A stretch of 64,000 nt of DNA from Paenibacillus andongensis (GTDB lineage: Bacteria; Bacillota; Bacilli; Paenibacillales; NBRC-103111): positions 1,929,001 to 1,993,000 of the forward strand of contig NZ_CP104467.1 of NCBI RefSeq assembly GCF_025369935.1. Direction: 5' to 3'. Below the pieces are notes generated by a model. The model made no database searches and was not told the origin of the DNA. It saw only the letters and a program-made list of their open reading frames with translations. Each line of letters opens with the position of its first letter. The first letter of the stretch is position 1. A program made the translations under genes and the position numbers. This document shows, one piece after another, positions 7,797 to 17,140 of the stretch.

Positions 7797-8408
7797 TTAG
7801 GCAATCATACCCAATGTGAAAAAAGTCATTAAACCGATAACGAAATTCATGCCCCATTTTTTGCGAAGCAATTCACGTCCGCGGTGTAAACGAGTTTTCA
7901 CTGTTGTAATCGGCAAGTTCAGTTTTTCGCTTATTTCCTGAAGGGAGAGCTCTTCCAGGTAGTAAAGCGTAATGATACTTCTATATTTGTCAGCTAATTT
8001 ATTAATGGATGTATGCATATGCTCTTGAACTTCTGTTTGGAGAACAACGTGCTCAGGCGACTGATCTTGACTTGCAAGCTTACTGTAATAGCTGTAATCA
8101 TCGTCATAATCGTTCAACTCGGCATCTAAGGATTGAACAGGTCTTTTTTTGCGCAGCAAGTCAATGGCGACATTTTTACCAATTCGATAAATCCAAGTAG
8201 AGAAGTTCTGACTCTCATCAAAGTGGTTTAGGTTCAAATAAACACGGATAAATGTTTCTTGAACAATGTCCTCTGAATCTGGTCTGTTATGAAGCATACG
8301 AAAAGCAAGTTTCTGTATTTTGTTACGGTATAACTCGACTAGCTCCACGAAAGCGTTGCGGTCGCCCCGTCTGGATAATTGAATTAATTGAAGTTCTGCC
8401 ACATTCAT
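7797..8408 (-). CDS. ECF RNA polymerase sigma factor, SigW-like, with hydrophobic C-terminal tail
   Basis: 203 residues. Region 2 (about 20-90) includes DIVQETFIRVYLNL and FSTWIYRIGKNVAIDLLRKK. Region 4 (about 130-185) includes LSLQEISEKLNLPITTVKTRLHRGRELL. It resembles SigW and would direct RNA polymerase to envelope-stress type promoters. After region 4 there is a tail of about 18 residues, GMNFVIGLMTFFTLGMIA, long enough to insert in a membrane. No anti-sigma gene follows: the stop is 20 bases from the terminator shared with safA. The start ATG follows AGGAGGGG. The 5' leader carries two copies of a hairpin repeat also found before aspS. Confidence 0.88.
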   Translation of the reverse strand: MNVAELQLIQLSRRGDRNAFVELVELYRNKIQKLAFRMLHNRPDSEDIVQETFIRVYLNLNHFDESQNFSTWIYRIGKNVAIDLLRKKRPVQSLDAELNDYDDDYSYYSKLASQDQSPEHVVLQTEVQEHMHTSINKLADKYRSIITLYYLEELSLQEISEKLNLPITTVKTRLHRGRELLRKKWGMNFVIGLMTFFTLGMIA

Positions 8409-8428
8409 GCTGTTCCCCTCCTAATATA

Positions 8429-8500
8429 GGGATCTTTGAGCGTAGCTCAAAGTCTCTCTGATTTGGGATCTTTGAGCGTAGCTCAAAGTCTCTCTGATTC
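8429..8500 (-). repeat. Two perfect tandem 36-bp hairpin repeats before the ECF sigma gene
   Basis: Read on the minus strand, each unit contains CTTTGAGC-TAC-GCTCAAAG. The unit is repeated without change at 8429-8464 and 8465-8500 apart from the last base. The last unit runs into TATATTAGGAGG, the Shine-Dalgarno region. The same unit, also duplicated, lies before aspS at 38047-38127. Confidence 0.9.
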
Positions 8501-8552
8501 AAATATATATCGGTTTCCCTGATTAAGTATGTGAATATTTCATCTACTTCTG

Positions 8553-8580
8553 ACTATATCATTTTTGTGGCTACAGTCAA
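8553..8580 (-). promoter_or_regulatory. SigA-like promoter of the ECF sigma gene
   Basis: On the minus strand TTGACT (8580-8575), 16-bp spacer, TATAGT (8558-8553). This gives a leader of about 135 bases that includes both hairpin repeats. Confidence 0.55.
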
Positions 8581-8589
8581 ATTTTAAAG

Positions 8590-8805
8590 CTAGGGAGAGC
8601 TCATTTTATACCCATTTGTTACCGAATTCATGGAAGTTTGGTGACTTTTCTGTGCTGGAGTTGGATAGGAGGCTGAAGTTGAGCGTGGTGAGGTTACACC
8701 TGACTTATTTTTTTGTACTTCATTCCAAATGGCGACTGCCCCCCATAATAGGACAACTCCTATAATTAGGAGTGTTGTACGTTTGATTCGTTTTCTACCT
8801 TTCAT
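8590..8805 (-). CDS. Small single-pass membrane protein, unknown function
   Basis: 71 residues. A basic N-terminus (MKGRKRIKRTT) leads into one transmembrane helix (LLIIGVVLLWGAVAIW, about 11-28). A Ser/Thr/Pro-rich tail of about 40 residues without charge clusters would face outward. Family not recognised. Its start overlaps the stop of an upstream 12-codon ORF by ATGA, suggesting translational coupling. It lies upstream of the ECF sigma gene on the same strand but separated by a promoter. It is too short on the cytoplasmic side to be a normal anti-sigma factor. Confidence 0.5.
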   Translation of the reverse strand: MKGRKRIKRTTLLIIGVVLLWGAVAIWNEVQKNKSGVTSPRSTSASYPTPAQKSHQTSMNSVTNGYKMSSP

Positions 8806-8840
8806 GATTGGGCTTCACCGTCCGTCTTGATTGGTTTCAT
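8802..8840 (-). CDS. Possible 12-residue leader peptide
   Basis: ATG at 8840 stands two bases after GAGGGAGA, a better ribosome site than the weak one of the 71-residue protein. It encodes MKPIKTDGEAQS and its TGA overlaps the next ATG. It may serve to load ribosomes for the downstream gene. The spacing to the ribosome site is short, so this remains tentative. Confidence 0.35.
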   Translation of the reverse strand: MKPIKTDGEAQS

Positions 8841-8922
8841 ATTCTCCCTCTATGGTAAATGATGTATAGTGTCACATGCAAATGGAAACAATACGGAAAA
8901 ACGAGAATAGAAGGGGATATCG

Positions 8923-9603
8923 GTGAATGTACGACAATTTTTGAAGCATTTGAAAAGAAAACTGCGCTGGAAACGTAGTTGGTTGACTTTAGGAATGTTC
9001 TTTGCTGTCGTTATGGTTAGCTATATATTATATGCAACTGGGAGCCTTCTAAGTGCTGGTGATAGCCCTGGTGGAGCAGTTAGATCGACCTTTGCCGGTC
9101 TTACACCGGTGGACGATCAACGTCTTCAAGAAGCGACGGCAACGCTGAAAAGTATAACGGACAGCAGGCAAAGCTATTTGCTTAAGACTTATGTTTGTGG
9201 CGAAGAGCGCAGTCAGTTGGGCCTGCAGACCCCTCAAGAATTATTGAAAATGCAAATGAAGCACCCAAACTGGTTGCTGAGCATAGGGGCGAATGGAGAG
9301 GTCACTTTTACCGAAAATATTGATGATTTATCGCCGGCATGCAAGGAAAAGGCGGTATTCGGCATTGACGGCAGCAGTAATCTGTCGCTATTTAATGGAA
9401 CGCCAGCCAAGGATAATGTGATTCGAACATTTTTTCAATTGAATATTAAGCATTTAGAAAGCAGTCTTCCACGCGAAACGGTGGAGCAGCTCCATGAGGG
9501 GATCCGCGTCACTGATTTGGAGGAGTATAATAGCGTATTATCAACTTTCAGCGATTATGCCATGCCGCCTCAAGAGGCTGAACGGGCCATGACAAGTCCT
9601 TGA
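8923..9603 (+). CDS. bofC: BofC-like forespore protein
   Basis: 226 residues. BofC is a forespore-made protein acting in the intermembrane space on SpoIVB-dependent pro-SigK processing. A basic N-terminus precedes one membrane anchor/signal segment (about 20-42). The C-terminal half has the BofC pattern: YVCGEERSQLG, then DDLSPACKEKAVFGID, LSLFNGTPA and FFQLNIKHLESS. GTG at 8923 follows AAGGGGA. Its place just before ruv genes matches Bacillus. Forespore expression is expected from the family; no SigG promoter was confidently read. Confidence 0.9.
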   Translation: MNVRQFLKHLKRKLRWKRSWLTLGMFFAVVMVSYILYATGSLLSAGDSPGGAVRSTFAGLTPVDDQRLQEATATLKSITDSRQSYLLKTYVCGEERSQLGLQTPQELLKMQMKHPNWLLSIGANGEVTFTENIDDLSPACKEKAVFGIDGSSNLSLFNGTPAKDNVIRTFFQLNIKHLESSLPRETVEQLHEGIRVTDLEEYNSVLSTFSDYAMPPQEAERAMTSP

Positions 9604-9626
9604 TTAGGTGATAGTAAGATGTACGG

Positions 9627-9668
9627 AAGAGGTAGATCGGGAGTTTCCTGAGTCTATCTCTTTTTTTT
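9627..9668 (+). terminator. Terminator of bofC
   Basis: AGAGGTAGA and TCTATCTCT pair over nine bases (one G-U) and run into eight T. Confidence 0.8.
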
Positions 9669-9674
9669 GTTATC

Positions 9675-9683
9675 TGCTATAAT
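9675..9683 (+). promoter_or_regulatory. Extended -10 promoter of ruvCAB
   Basis: TGCTATAAT, an extended -10 element, stands about 50 bases before the ruvC start. No good -35 exists because the bofC terminator occupies that place. Confidence 0.55.
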
Positions 9684-9731
9684 GAAATGACTACATATGT
9701 TCGCTTTTTTAAAAGATGGGAGAGAATTGCT

Positions 9732-10235
9732 TTGCGTATTCTAGGTATTGATCCGGGGATCGCGATTGTTGGTTTTGGCTTTATTGATAAGATCGGAAGT
9801 AAGCTCATTCCTGTGCAGTATGGTTCAATTCAAACCGAAGCACATACGGATCCTGGGATCAGGCTGAAAGATGTCTATGATGCTACGACGCAATTAATAG
9901 AGAAATATAAACCGGACGCGATGTCGATAGAGAAATTGTTCTTTAATCGGAATGTGACGACGGCATTCACTGTAGGACAAGCGCGGGGGGTCATGATTCT
10001 TGCGGGTGTCCAGGCTGGGTTGCCAATTGCTGAATATACACCGCTTCAAGTCAAACAATCCGTAGTCGGCTACGGGAATGCCGAGAAACATCAAGTGCAG
10101 GAAATGGTCAAAATTTTACTTAAACTATCGCAAATACCTAAACCTGATGATGTGGCGGATGCGCTTGCGATTGCTATTTGTCATGCGCATTCTTCGGCTT
10201 TGCAATCTAGGATAAATGAGGTCGGGAAACGATGA
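9732..10235 (+). CDS. ruvC: Crossover junction endodeoxyribonuclease RuvC
   Basis: 167 residues. RuvC resolves Holliday junctions brought by RuvAB. The first catalytic Asp is in RILGIDPGIAIVGFG, a Glu in AMSIEKLFFNRN (about residue 66), and the final Asp in PDDVADALAIAICH. The TTG at 9732 is chosen because GGGAG lies 9 bases upstream and the protein then begins at the usual MRILGIDPG; an earlier ATG would add 15 unlike residues. It overlaps ruvA by four bases. B. subtilis uses RecU instead, so a true ruvC marks this lineage. Confidence 0.93.
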   Translation: MRILGIDPGIAIVGFGFIDKIGSKLIPVQYGSIQTEAHTDPGIRLKDVYDATTQLIEKYKPDAMSIEKLFFNRNVTTAFTVGQARGVMILAGVQAGLPIAEYTPLQVKQSVVGYGNAEKHQVQEMVKILLKLSQIPKPDDVADALAIAICHAHSSALQSRINEVGKR

Positions 10236-10861
10236 TAGATTTCTTAAGAGGAAAAGTTGCGCTGCGTGAGAGCGACTATGCTGTGCTGGATGTGAATGGC
10301 GTAGGGTATCGTGTATTCTGCCCGAATCCCTTTGCGCTGCCGCATAAAGAAGGTGAAGACGTGACAATGTTCATTCATTATCATGTGCGTGAAGATGCTC
10401 ACTTGCTATTCGGTTTTATTTCACGGGATGAGCAGTCTTTGTTCCGCTTATTGCTCGATGTAACGGGAATTGGCCCAAAGGTTGCGCTGGGGATTCTTGC
10501 TGCAGGTGGAAGACCAGAGGCTGTGATTCTGGCAATTAGCCAGGAGAATCTGGCCTTCTTAACCAAGCTTCCCGGCATCGGAAAGAAGACTGCGCAGCGG
10601 ATTATTTTGGATCTGAAGGACAAATTGGGTTCGGTAAGCTTCTCAAGCCCGGAAGCTGCGGTAGCCTTAAGCGTGGTCGGATCGGCGCAGCTTAGCGACG
10701 GCGGTCATGCCTGGAGCGAAGCGAAGGAAGCGTTGATGACGCTTGGCTACACGGAAGCTGAAGCTGATCGTGCTTGGTTGCAAGTGAAGCCAAAAGCGAA
10801 TCCGTCGGATTCTGTTGATGTGTTGATGAAGCTTGCGCTGCAAGCTTTGTATACGATGTAG
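10232..10861 (+). CDS. ruvA: Holliday junction branch migration protein RuvA
   Basis: 209 residues. Tetrameric junction-binding subunit that loads RuvB. The N-terminal OB-fold begins MIDFLRGKVA. The paired helix-hairpin-helix motifs are DVTGIGPKVALGIL and KLPGIGKKTAQRIILDL (about 70-125). After an acidic/Ala linker, the C-terminal RuvB-binding domain contains EALMTLGYTEAEADRA. Start overlaps the ruvC stop (ATGA). Confidence 0.95.
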   Translation: MIDFLRGKVALRESDYAVLDVNGVGYRVFCPNPFALPHKEGEDVTMFIHYHVREDAHLLFGFISRDEQSLFRLLLDVTGIGPKVALGILAAGGRPEAVILAISQENLAFLTKLPGIGKKTAQRIILDLKDKLGSVSFSSPEAAVALSVVGSAQLSDGGHAWSEAKEALMTLGYTEAEADRAWLQVKPKANPSDSVDVLMKLALQALYTM

Positions 10862-10895
10862 TGAAAGAGGATTGGGCTGACTTAGCCAATTCTTA

Positions 10896-10931
10896 TAGAG
10901 TTCGTTTTGCTAAAGCAAAACTTTTAGGAGG
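10896..10931 (+). repeat. Single hairpin repeat ending in the ruvB ribosome-binding site
   Basis: GTTTTGCTAAAGCAAAAC forms a stem of seven bases and is followed without gap by TTTTAGGAGG. This stretch through the Shine-Dalgarno is identical to the one before mltG (55666-55696). It is a member of the family before safA and recJ, here inside an operon. Confidence 0.8.
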
Positions 10932-10937
10932 ATCAAC

Positions 10938-11945
10938 ATGGACAATGACCGGATTATATCGGCTAATTTAATGATGGAGGACAACACGATTGAGTACAGC
11001 CTACGTCCTCGTTATTTGGCCGAATATATCGGCCAGAAGCAGGCGAAGGAGAACCTCAAAATCTATATAGAAGCTGCCAAGCTGCGTAAGGAAGCGCTTG
11101 ATCATGTGCTGCTTTATGGACCGCCCGGGCTCGGCAAAACGACGCTGTCCAACATCATCGCCAACGAGCTTGGCGTGAATATCAGAACGACCTCCGGCCC
11201 TGCGATCGAGCGGCCGGGTGATTTGGCTGCCATCCTGACGAATTTACAGGAGGGCGATGTGCTCTTCATCGACGAAATTCACCGCCTCCACCGTACGGTG
11301 GAAGAGGTGTTGTATCCGGCGATGGAGGACTTTGCCCTTGATATTATCATCGGCAAGGGGCCGAGCGCGCGCTCGGTGCGTCTGGACTTGCCGGCGTTTA
11401 CCATGATCGGCGCGACGACACGCGTCGGATTGCTTTCTGCGCCGCTGCGCGACCGTTTCGGGGTCGTCAGTCGGCTGGAGTTTTATACGGTGGAGGAGCT
11501 CACCTACATCGTCAGCCGAACGGCCGACATCCTGCAGGTCGGCATCGTCGGTGAAGCTGCGCGCGAGATCGGCATGCGCTCGCGGGGAACACCGCGAATC
11601 GCGAACCGCTTGCTGAAGCGGGTTCGCGACTTCGCGCAAGTGAAAGGCGATGGCATTATCACGCTGGACATCGCCAAAGAGGCACTCAAGCTCATTCAGG
11701 TCGATGACCTTGGACTTGATGAGATTGATCATAAGATGCTGCGCGCCATCATTCAAAGCTTCCAGGGCGGCCCAGTCGGGCTCGAAACGATTGCCGCCAC
11801 CATCGGTGAAGAGAGTCAGACGATTGAAGACGTCTACGAGCCTTATTTGCTGCAAATTGGATTCTTGCAGCGTACCCCAAGAGGCCGGATGGTAACACCT
11901 CAGGCCTATCATCATTTAGGTTTACCGGTGCCGGAACAACGGTAA
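10938..11945 (+). CDS. ruvB: Holliday junction branch migration DNA helicase RuvB
   Basis: 335 residues. AAA+ motor for branch migration with RuvA. Walker A is [12 protein letters not shown] (about 61), Walker [10 protein letters not shown] (about 110), sensor 1 [19 protein letters not shown] (about 155) and the arginine finger region [12 protein letters not shown] (about 213). A winged-helix domain ends with RTPRGRMVT. The segment about 11130-11700 is far richer in G+C than flanking DNA. Confidence 0.96.
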   Translation: MDNDRIISANLMMEDNTIEYSLRPRYLAEYIGQKQAKENLKIYIEAAKLRKEALDHVLLYGPPGLGKTTLSNIIANELGVNIRTTSGPAIERPGDLAAILTNLQEGDVLFIDEIHRLHRTVEEVLYPAMEDFALDIIIGKGPSARSVRLDLPAFTMIGATTRVGLLSAPLRDRFGVVSRLEFYTVEELTYIVSRTADILQVGIVGEAAREIGMRSRGTPRIANRLLKRVRDFAQVKGDGIITLDIAKEALKLIQVDDLGLDEIDHKMLRAIIQSFQGGPVGLETIAATIGEESQTIEDVYEPYLLQIGFLQRTPRGRMVTPQAYHHLGLPVPEQR

Positions 11946-11950
11946 TTCGT

Positions 11951-11992
11951 GATCTTTTGTCGCAGCTGAAAGGCGGGCAAAAGATTTTTTTG
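11951..11992 (+). terminator. Terminator of ruvCAB
   Basis: ATCTTTTG and CAAAAGAT arms are followed by seven T interrupted only near the end. Confidence 0.7.
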
Positions 11993-12135
11993 TTTCAGTC
12001 GAGTTGTGCTGTGCTAGGGAGTGTTTTTGCCGTCGAGCTTAGAGGTACAAAAGTGGTATTTTGCTTCAGTTGAGTATTGCAGTGCAAGAAAGTTTTTCGG
12101 CCTAAACTTTTGTGATAAAAGAAAGTTTCTTTGTT
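11992..12135. repeat. Two diverged tandem copies of a ~71-bp sequence
   Basis: Copy 1 starts GTTTCAGTCGAGTTGTGC at 11992, copy 2 GCTTCAGTTGAGTATTGC at 12063. They align over at least 40 bases with scattered mismatches. No coding frame or hairpin was seen. Confidence 0.5.
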
Positions 12136-12285
12136 TTCCCTAGGTAGTGGAAGTACAAACGAGACTGTCGATTCATTCATCTTATCTCGTTCACCAATGA
12201 GGTGGCTTAAATTTGGAATTCATCATCATATATTCAATATTTGAAGTTGCTGGATGAAATGAATCCATATTCTCGGTTGAATGAT

Positions 12286-12471
12286 GTTGCAGAAAGTGCA
12301 ACAATTTCTGCCCAGATCTCGCCTCTCTCCCTTCATTGTTGCATCATGTACAACAATAAGGCCCAATAAAAGCCATTTCGCAACAAATGGGGTAGAAATG
12401 TTGTACAAACTGCAACTTCAACAGGCAAAATAGCCTTTAGGCGTGTGAAATGTTGTAGAAACAACTACAAC
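12286..12471. repeat. Cluster of four GTTGYA...TRCAAC palindromes
   Basis: Units at 12286-12302, 12338-12354, 12400-12416 and 12452-12471 each begin GTTGCA or GTTGTA and end TGCAAC or TACAAC, with a variable centre. Start spacings of 52, 62 and 52 bases are not a strict tandem repeat. The rest of 12136-12641 shows no gene; a promoter for the next gene must lie in its 3' part. Confidence 0.6.
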
Positions 12472-12641
12472 ATTGGTAACCTCCCAAGCCCAAGTCCTAT
12501 AAGCTTAGCTAAAGAATTTTTTCACATAGGGATGGTTTATGGTTATTTTTTTTGCCTATTAAAATTCTATCAAACAAAACTTCTTCCAATTCTTAGAGTC
12601 TAACTTAGTAGAATGCTGCGAAAGAAAGGAAAACGTGTCGA

Positions 12642-14840
12642 ATGAATTGGAGAAATAAGCTGCTTACCCCTAAGAGATTAGCGTTGATAACGACGGCTGC
12701 TTTGACCTTTGGAACATTCCCTGCGCTAGAGCCCCATGCAAATGCAGAGGGGATCAAACATTTGGATCAGATTCGTGTTGCACTTTTGATAGATTCGACG
12801 AAATATAAGAAAGTAGAGCCTGTAGTTACCCTTACGGCATCTGGCGGACTGGATATTGCTGTACGTAATTCAGCCGGTACTGCTGCTAAACCGTGGGTCT
12901 CGATTCCGGATGCTTCGATTCGCATGTCGATTGATCAGTATAGTATGATTATGCTCGAAACGATGGACTACACATCAGCCAAAGCTTTATATGCTAAATT
13001 AGCTGCGATGCCGGAAGATAGTTATGTGTTAAGTAGAGTGAAACAAGGCAGAACTTTGTACCAAGTTTATTACGGCAGCTTCCCTTCTAAGGAAGAAGCC
13101 GAGGGCGCAGCGGCGCAAGCGCTTAAAGATACAACTGTTGCGGCGTTAACGAAAACGGTTCCCCCTGTAGTTAAAGGCCCGCTGCATTGGAGTGCGGGTA
13201 CGTATGCTGATGAGTCATCAGCTTTGCAGCAGGTGCTTGTGTTTAACCAAGCAGGACTGGATGCAGATATTGCAATGCAAGAAGATGTGGCGGGTAAACT
13301 AACCTATAGCGTATGGGTTGGTAATGAAGCTAATTCTGGACAATTAGAAGCTGTCAAACAGGCAGCATTACGAGCGACTCCCAATTTGCCTTTACAACCC
13401 GTGAATACAAAATTATCCTATTTGCTTCGCAGGTCGGATGTAACGGCTTCCTCCAATGGCTCCATTTCCGTGCCTCATTATGCTGCGGCAGCAGGGGATC
13501 AAAAGACGGTGATTCATCCGAAGAGTCAGGGAATTGCAGTCAAGGAGCGTGCTGACCGAAGTTACCGCGGAGACATGGAGATCAGTACCTATCATGGCAG
13601 GTTAGCTTTGGTGAATGAAGTGCCGATGGAGCAATATTTATATGCTGTCGTGGGCTCGGAGCTTAGTTCAGGTTGGCCATCAGAGGCGTTGAAGGCACAA
13701 GCAGTAGCTGCCCGTACGTTTGCGATCAAACAAGGGAATAGGTATGAGATTGCACACGTTACGGATACAACGTTAGATCAGGCTTACTTTGGGATTCAAA
13801 AGGAATTTGATGCGGGAATACAAGCTGTTGATGCTACGAAGGACGAAGTAATATCAGATAAAAATGGACTGATTTCACCTGTATTTTCTTCGAATTCAGG
13901 CGGGATGACAGCGGATCCCTCTGAAGTATGGGGGAATCCATCAGCCTATTTGCGCAGTGTGCCAAGCCCTGACGATGGTGCTGAAAAAGGGAAAGCCATC
14001 TGGTATCGCATTCAGTTATCCGATGGTCGAACGGGCTACGTGCACAGCATGTACCTCAAAGACACGGGCCAGAAGGGGAAAGAAGGCGCGTCTTACTACG
14101 AGGCCACGGAACAAGGTGTGAATGTCCGCACGGCACCGTATGTAGATAATGCGGCTAATCCTCCAATTGCGGGGCTTTCCAATAAAGAGAAAGTGTTAGT
14201 ACTAGGCCAAGAAAAAGAATCGAATGCCTATTCTTGGATTAGAGGTCCATACACAGCAAATGAGATTAAAAGTAAATTAGCCGCAGCAGATGTAGTTGTA
14301 AGCGGAGATCTGCAATCACTTGAAATATCGAAGCGAGGGCCTTCAGGAAGGGTGACCGAACTTAAAGCGAACGGAGTTGTGGTGAAGGTACCTTATCCCG
14401 ATGCGTTACGTACGGCACTTGGGGGATTACCCAGCACCCGGTTTGAAATTGTACAAGCAGGAAGTTATACTGGTAATACCCCAGCTCCTAGTGGCCTAGC
14501 TATTGCTGGTGCAGAAAGTAGTGAGACAAGTAGTGCTGGCTCTGATTCGGTTTATGTGTTGTCTGGTGGTCAGTCACAGCCTACAGCCTTGAAGATAACC
14601 GATTTAACGGCTTTAGGTACAGCGGGACAGTCGAAACCAGTGTCTTCGTCGGTAGCCCCAGTGACCCCTCCAAATCCGCAAACGGCAGGTCAAGGCAATC
14701 AGTTCATTTTCCGTGGAACAGGCTTTGGACACGGACTTGGCATGTCTCAATGGGGTGCAAGAGGCTATGCCGAATTAGGCTATGATTATAAGAAAATACT
14801 TCAGACTTACTATGCTGGAGTCAACATAACTAAGGAATGA
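12642..14840 (+). CDS. SpoIID/LytB-family secreted protein with SPOR-like and SH3-like regions
   Basis: 732 residues. A signal peptide (to about residue 35, HANAEG) is followed by a SPOR-like segment (YQVYYGSFPSKEEAEGAA, about 145-170). The SpoIID core (about 310-440) contains NEVPMEQYLYAVVGSELSS, WPSEALKAQAVAARTFAIKQG and SSNSGGMTADPSEVWG. An SH3-like insertion (about 450-530) and a Ser/Pro-rich linker follow. A final part, GTGFGHGLGMSQWGARGYAE, is conserved in SpoIID. SpoIID proteins are lytic transglycosylases acting on denuded glycan strands. This one is much longer than SpoIID (about 340), so it is a paralogue, perhaps spore- or wall-related. The weak AAAGGA site is 11 bases from the ATG. 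Confidence 0.85.
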   Translation: MNWRNKLLTPKRLALITTAALTFGTFPALEPHANAEGIKHLDQIRVALLIDSTKYKKVEPVVTLTASGGLDIAVRNSAGTAAKPWVSIPDASIRMSIDQYSMIMLETMDYTSAKALYAKLAAMPEDSYVLSRVKQGRTLYQVYYGSFPSKEEAEGAAAQALKDTTVAALTKTVPPVVKGPLHWSAGTYADESSALQQVLVFNQAGLDADIAMQEDVAGKLTYSVWVGNEANSGQLEAVKQAALRATPNLPLQPVNTKLSYLLRRSDVTASSNGSISVPHYAAAAGDQKTVIHPKSQGIAVKERADRSYRGDMEISTYHGRLALVNEVPMEQYLYAVVGSELSSGWPSEALKAQAVAARTFAIKQGNRYEIAHVTDTTLDQAYFGIQKEFDAGIQAVDATKDEVISDKNGLISPVFSSNSGGMTADPSEVWGNPSAYLRSVPSPDDGAEKGKAIWYRIQLSDGRTGYVHSMYLKDTGQKGKEGASYYEATEQGVNVRTAPYVDNAANPPIAGLSNKEKVLVLGQEKESNAYSWIRGPYTANEIKSKLAAADVVVSGDLQSLEISKRGPSGRVTELKANGVVVKVPYPDALRTALGGLPSTRFEIVQAGSYTGNTPAPSGLAIAGAESSETSSAGSDSVYVLSGGQSQPTALKITDLTALGTAGQSKPVSSSVAPVTPPNPQTAGQGNQFIFRGTGFGHGLGMSQWGARGYAELGYDYKKILQTYYAGVNITKE

Positions 14841-14849
14841 ATACACAAC

Positions 14850-15935
14850 ATGGATGTAGAAGCTTTCGATTTTGAACTACCTGAATCATTGATTGCCCAG
14901 ACGCCGCTGCTTAATCGCACGGCGTCTAGACTGCTTACGCTGAACAAACAATCAGGTGAGATTAGTCACCGGACTTTTGAGCAGCTAATTGATTATGTAG
15001 AAGCCGGGGATTTACTCGTGATGAATGACACACGAGTCATTCCAGCACGGCTTTTTGGTGCGAAGAAAGACACCGGCGCCAAAGTGGAGATTTTGCTCCT
15101 GAAGCCCCTGGGCGAGGATCGTTGGGAGGCTTTGGTAAAGCCTGGGAAACGCATGCAATTAGGAGCTGTGGCTGTTTTCGGCGTGAACGCCGATGGGGCC
15201 GAGGAAGAAGAACCTTTATTAACAGCGGAAGTTGTGGAAGCCCTAGATATGGGTGGTCGTGTGCTCCAATTTAGTTATACGGGCATTTTCAATGAGATTC
15301 TTGACCGATTAGGCGAGATGCCGCTTCCTCCTTATATTAAGGAGCAGTTATCCGAGCGGGAACGTTATCAAACGGTATATGCCAAGCATGAAGGCTCAGC
15401 TGCTGCACCAACGGCAGGGCTGCACTTTACCGAAGCCTACTTGGATAAACTTCAAGCTAAGGGTGTCCGTCTTGCATTTGTCACCTTGCATGTCGGGCTT
15501 GGGACATTCCGACCTGTATCCGTAGACACCATTGAAGAGCATCGAATGCACGAGGAGTATTATATGCTGTCACCTGAAACGGCAGCACTAATTAATGAAA
15601 CAAAAATGAAAGGTAAGCGTGTGATTGCTGTGGGGACTACATCTGCGCGAACGTTAGAAACAGCAGCTGGTTTGAGCCGTAAACAAGCAGGTGACGACGC
15701 TAAGGAACAATTAGTTATTCAGCCTTCACAGGGCTGGACTTCCATTTTTATTTATCCGGGGTATACGTTCGGTGTGGTGGATGCTTTGTTAACCAATTTC
15801 CACTTGCCTAAGTCAACCCTGCTTATGCTGATTAGCGCATTAGCTGGGCGAACGAATGTGTTGCAAGCTTATGAAGAAGCTGTTCGAGAGCAGTATCGCT
15901 TTTTTAGTTTTGGAGATGCCATGTTAATTTACTAA
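14850..15935 (+). CDS. queA: S-adenosylmethionine:tRNA ribosyltransferase-isomerase
   Basis: 361 residues. Transfers the ribosyl part of SAM to preQ1 in tRNA to make epoxyqueuosine. The start [19 protein letters not shown] is the family N-terminus. The conserved blocks [12 protein letters not shown] (about 185), [10 protein letters not shown] (about 212), ERYQTVYA and [17 protein letters not shown] follow. It is some 15-20 residues longer than usual because of an acidic insertion ([10 protein letters not shown]) near residue 115. Nine bases separate it from the SpoIID-like gene; queA-tgt-yajC is a conserved cluster. Confidence 0.95.
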   Translation: MDVEAFDFELPESLIAQTPLLNRTASRLLTLNKQSGEISHRTFEQLIDYVEAGDLLVMNDTRVIPARLFGAKKDTGAKVEILLLKPLGEDRWEALVKPGKRMQLGAVAVFGVNADGAEEEEPLLTAEVVEALDMGGRVLQFSYTGIFNEILDRLGEMPLPPYIKEQLSERERYQTVYAKHEGSAAAPTAGLHFTEAYLDKLQAKGVRLAFVTLHVGLGTFRPVSVDTIEEHRMHEEYYMLSPETAALINETKMKGKRVIAVGTTSARTLETAAGLSRKQAGDDAKEQLVIQPSQGWTSIFIYPGYTFGVVDALLTNFHLPKSTLLMLISALAGRTNVLQAYEEAVREQYRFFSFGDAMLIY

Positions 15936-15973
15936 GTTCATTGATCAGAAAGACGCTTAGAATAGGAAGTTAG

Positions 15974-17125
<1,152 letters not shown>

Positions 17126-17140
17126 GAGAGGAGGATACCT

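Noticed and set aside
11244..11915. 223-residue open frame antisense to ruvB
   Set aside because: It lies wholly within the G+C-rich ruvB core, where stop codons are rare on the other strand. No family motif or ribosome site.
12226..12408. 60-residue minus-strand frame between ruvB and the SpoIID-like gene
   Set aside because: Made from the GTTGYA repeat cluster; no ribosome site or recognisable protein character.
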